Shown: one piece after another, positions 62,594 to 64,000 of the stretch
Numbering within the stretch: position 1 is the stretch's first letter
Layout of the letters: each line of letters opens with the position of its first letter
Origin: Leeuwenhoekiella aequorea
GTDB taxonomy: Bacteria > Bacteroidota > Bacteroidia > Flavobacteriales > Flavobacteriaceae
NCBI RefSeq assembly: GCF_004104375.1
Contig: NZ_QOVM01000004.1
Coordinates: 124,001 to 188,000 of the forward strand
Direction of reading: 5' to 3'
DNA: 64,000 nt
Made by a program: the position numbers and the translations under genes
Notes under the pieces: generated by a model
What the model was told of the DNA's origin: nothing
Database searches by the model: none
Seen by the model: only the letters and a program-made list of their open reading frames with translations

Positions 62594-62654
62594 AATTTTT
62601 GAATTATATAAGTACGTTTGTACTTTGGTTTATATTGATAGTTAATTTGAATTC

Positions 62655-62984
62655 TTATTTAATCTCAACCCATCTTCCAACTTCATTAATGAAAGCTGTT
62701 TGAGGGTCCTGACCTTCTATTTGAAGTTCCAGTTTGTATACTTTTAAATTTTCATTTATATAAGCTTCCCTTACTTTCGCACCAGCTTTATCTACTAATA
62801 CGGCATCAGTAATAATTTTTGGTAATGCTGAAGTTTCAACTTTTTCAAAGCCATCTTGTATTGGCGCCTGAACCTCCGTACTGTTCACGGCTACATCTGT
62901 ATTTTCAGTTTCTTGAGCTGTTGCACATTGCGTAGAAAAAAGCAAAGTTGCTGCGGCTGCTACTGTCATTATTAGATTCTTCAT
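62655..62984 (-). CDS. Small secreted PepSY-like protein, copy 1 (founder-like)
   Basis: 109 residues; the most diverged member (MKNLIMTVAAAATLLFSTQC.., FEKVETSALPKIITDAVLVDKAGAKVREAYINENLKVYKLEL). First gene of the operon. Its signal peptide has a Cys (TQCATAQ), but the context is not a good lipobox. A 5' region of about 240 bp to the arfB gene holds the array promoter, which I could not place with confidence. Confidence 0.82.
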   Translation of the reverse strand: MKNLIMTVAAAATLLFSTQCATAQETENTDVAVNSTEVQAPIQDGFEKVETSALPKIITDAVLVDKAGAKVREAYINENLKVYKLELQIEGQDPQTAFINEVGRWVEIK

Positions 62985-63173
62985 TATTCAGTGTTTGTAG
63001 TTTATTTCAATTGTGAGCCTAATTACAATCAAACTCATAATAGTATATAGCAAAACCGTACCATTACACAGTACTCCTAACTTAATAGCTATACAAATCT
63101 GTAATACAGTGATTTATGAAAATTAGTGGGGTTTTACTAATGTGTAGAATTTGTGGAATCTGAGTTTATTCCA

Positions 63174-63203
63174 CAAAAAAAGTGTGGAATTTCTCCACAC
63201 TTT
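63174..63203 (-). terminator. Terminator of arfB
   Basis: A 10-bp perfect stem AAAGTGTGGA/TCCACACTTT (63179-63188 with 63194-63203) with a five-base loop, followed on the minus strand by T residues. Confidence 0.88.
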
Positions 63204-63225
63204 ACGTTTTGTAACTTCAAAGACT

Positions 63226-63627
63226 TTATAATTTAGGAGGCCTTCTGTTGTTTTTCTTTTCTGAAGTTCTTTTTTTACTATCAAGCCTTTTTCGTTTAGA
63301 AGTAAATGTGGGCTTGGTCTTTTTTCTATGCTTTGGAACTCGAAGTCCCTTTTCAAGCAGTTTGATAAAGTTAGTAAAAACCGTCTCTTTATTCTTATGC
63401 TGGCTACGACTTTGATCATAGGATAAAACAATCATCCTATCTTTAGTAAGTTTTGTAGCTAAGTATTTCTCCAATCGTACTTTCTGAAACTCGTCAAAAG
63501 CAGTTGTTAATTCTAAACTCCAACTTAGAACAACCTTTGTAGAAGTTTTATTTACATGTTGCCCACCCGGACCACTACTGCGTACTGCTTTAAAATTACA
63601 TTCAGTATAGAGTAGATCTTTGTTCAT
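63226..63627 (-). CDS. arfB: Alternative ribosome-rescue factor ArfB (YaeJ-like)
   Basis: A 133-residue class-I release-factor-like protein: AVRSSGPGGQHVNKTSTKVVL with the peptidyl-hydrolase GGQ, ending in a Lys/Arg-rich tail (KHRKKTKPTFTSKRKRLDSKKRTSEKKNNRRPPKL in pieces KHRKKTKPTF, SKRKRLDSKK), which binds the mRNA channel of stalled ribosomes. No codon-recognition domain is present, as in E. coli ArfB. It shares one base with the stop of the upstream DUF4301 gene. Confidence 0.93.
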   Translation of the reverse strand: MNKDLLYTECNFKAVRSSGPGGQHVNKTSTKVVLSWSLELTTAFDEFQKVRLEKYLATKLTKDRMIVLSYDQSRSQHKNKETVFTNFIKLLEKGLRVPKHRKKTKPTFTSKRKRLDSKKRTSEKKNNRRPPKL

Positions 63628-64000
63628 TACGCCTGATGCGATGGTTTTAAAAGATCGTTGACTGTTTTAACCGGATTAAATGTTTCAAGAGGTACCTCAA
63701 CAAATAATGTATTCCACAAGGCCATAGCTCCGTTCCACAATCCTGGAAGTTCAAGTGCCTTTATTTCATTACCACCATCGGTCTTATTAGCAATAAAAGC
63801 CAGATCAGGGTTCACAAAATCTAGTAGATTGTATTTTTCTCCTTTATAATTACGTACCCCTGCTACGATATCTACCGGATTAAAGTGTGTCGAATTTTTA
63901 AATATTTCTTCCTGCTTAGGGTCTTTTGTATTTACTTGAGCGCTTTCTATAATTTGTAGAGCAACTTCTCCCTCTTTATCGGCAACCCAAAAAGGACCGC
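63627..64000 (-). CDS. DUF4301 protein, C-terminal part (5' end outside window)
   Basis: The frame is open to the window end, so this is the last 123 or so residues: GPFWVADKEGEVALQIIESAQVN, STHFNPVDIVAGVRNYKGEKYNLLDFVNPDLAFIANKTDGG and LPGLWNGAMALWNTLFVEVPLETFNPVKTVNDLL. These are strongly conserved in DUF4301, a Bacteroidota family resembling nucleotidyltransferases. It is translated directly before arfB (one shared base). Confidence 0.88.
   Translation of the reverse strand, partial: GPFWVADKEGEVALQIIESAQVNTKDPKQEEIFKNSTHFNPVDIVAGVRNYKGEKYNLLDFVNPDLAFIANKTDGGNEIKALELPGLWNGAMALWNTLFVEVPLETFNPVKTVNDLLKPSHQA

Larger units (their letters stand above)
61105..62984 (-). repeat. Five-gene tandem array with a period of about 388 bp
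   Basis: Five genes start 387-391 bp apart (62984, 62593, 62206, 61819, 61431), all minus strand and coding for related 108-109-residue proteins. The middle three genes and the 5' half of the last are nearly identical in DNA; spacers of about 60 bp are also conserved. Short hairpins GACC-TAAT-GGTC lie in three spacers (61449-61460, 61837-61848, 62224-62235), and AAGTAC/GTACTT (62610-62625) in the first. Confidence 0.9.

Noticed and set aside
61105-62984. CRISPR-like repeats
   Set aside because: The period is 388 bp and each unit is a gene with spacer; no short direct repeats with unique spacers.
63123-63431. Minus-strand frame of 102 residues overlapping arfB
   Set aside because: It is out of frame with the clear ArfB coding sequence, runs through its terminator and shows no protein features.
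1-64000. tRNA genes, rRNA genes, prophage or classical insertion sequence
   Set aside because: No cloverleaf-like sequences, rRNA segments, transposase, integrase or phage structural genes were recognised in any gap or frame.

Overview
The window looks like a chromosomal segment of a marine-type member of the Flavobacteriaceae (Bacteroidota). The evidence is low G+C, absence of Shine-Dalgarno sites, promoters of the Bacteroidota form (TTTG, about 19 bp, TAnnTTTG), TonB-dependent receptors with an N-terminal carboxypeptidase-regulatory-like domain, and many Bacteroidota-typical families (DUF4271, DUF4296, DUF3098, DUF3127, DUF4301, DUF6252-like lipoproteins). Exact genus cannot be fixed from the sequence alone; it resembles Leeuwenhoekiella/Dokdonia-like organisms. 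No tRNA, rRNA, CRISPR array, prophage or classical insertion sequence was seen.

Layout. 1-6 kb: end of a sulfatase gene, a secreted EEP-family phosphatase/nuclease, a candidate structured RNA, an S9 peptidase, DUF1206 and PAP2 membrane proteins. 6.1-11.7 kb: an iron-uptake operon (TonB receptor, DUF4198, DUF3325-like, DUF3649-like, PepSY protein) preceded by a good promoter bracketed by two Fur-like inverted repeats. 11.7-17.6 kb: a lipoprotein, rpsP-rimM-trmN6, glutaryl-CoA dehydrogenase, DUF3050 and an SGNH hydrolase. 17.6-22.3 kb: a minus-strand block with ferredoxin, a TIM-barrel isomerase, NifU-Mrp (Fe-S assembly), an alkyltransferase-like protein, a LysE exporter and TrmB. 22.5-28.5 kb: a glycosyltransferase overlapping a PhoR-like kinase, its PhoB-like partner, a LuxE-like enzyme, an Lrp regulator and a saccharopine dehydrogenase. 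28.5-37.9 kb: pckA, hemD-DUF4271, a polyprenol-phosphate mannosyltransferase with pyrC and a lipoprotein, an epimerase, tyrS and a zinc metallopeptidase. 38.2-46.8 kb: leuS with a large insertion, panE, then ftsX-DUF3098-uppP-truB and a TonB-like protein. 46.9-54.6 kb: tag, aat, a DUF3127 SSB-tail protein, a flavin reductase, a histidine kinase with a NUDIX hydrolase, HIT, GreA and a Rieske-like lipoprotein. 54.6-61 kb: a TPP-riboswitch-controlled TonB receptor and a convergent hybrid kinase/NtrC-type regulator pair. 61-64 kb: five tandem paralogues of a small secreted PepSY-like protein, the ribosome-rescue factor ArfB and the end of a DUF4301 gene.

The most unusual item is in leuS. About 149 codons encoding a DUF559 (PD-(D/E)xK, Vsr-like) endonuclease domain sit in frame in the CP1 editing domain, flanked by short GC-rich inverted repeats and carrying a GC-rich hairpin. 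This resembles a mobile element that lives inside an essential gene without splicing. Other points worth a second look are the structured RNA at 1.75-1.88 kb, the aat gene without an ordinary start codon, a 153-bp antisense overlap between two genes, and the homogenised tandem array at 61-63 kb.
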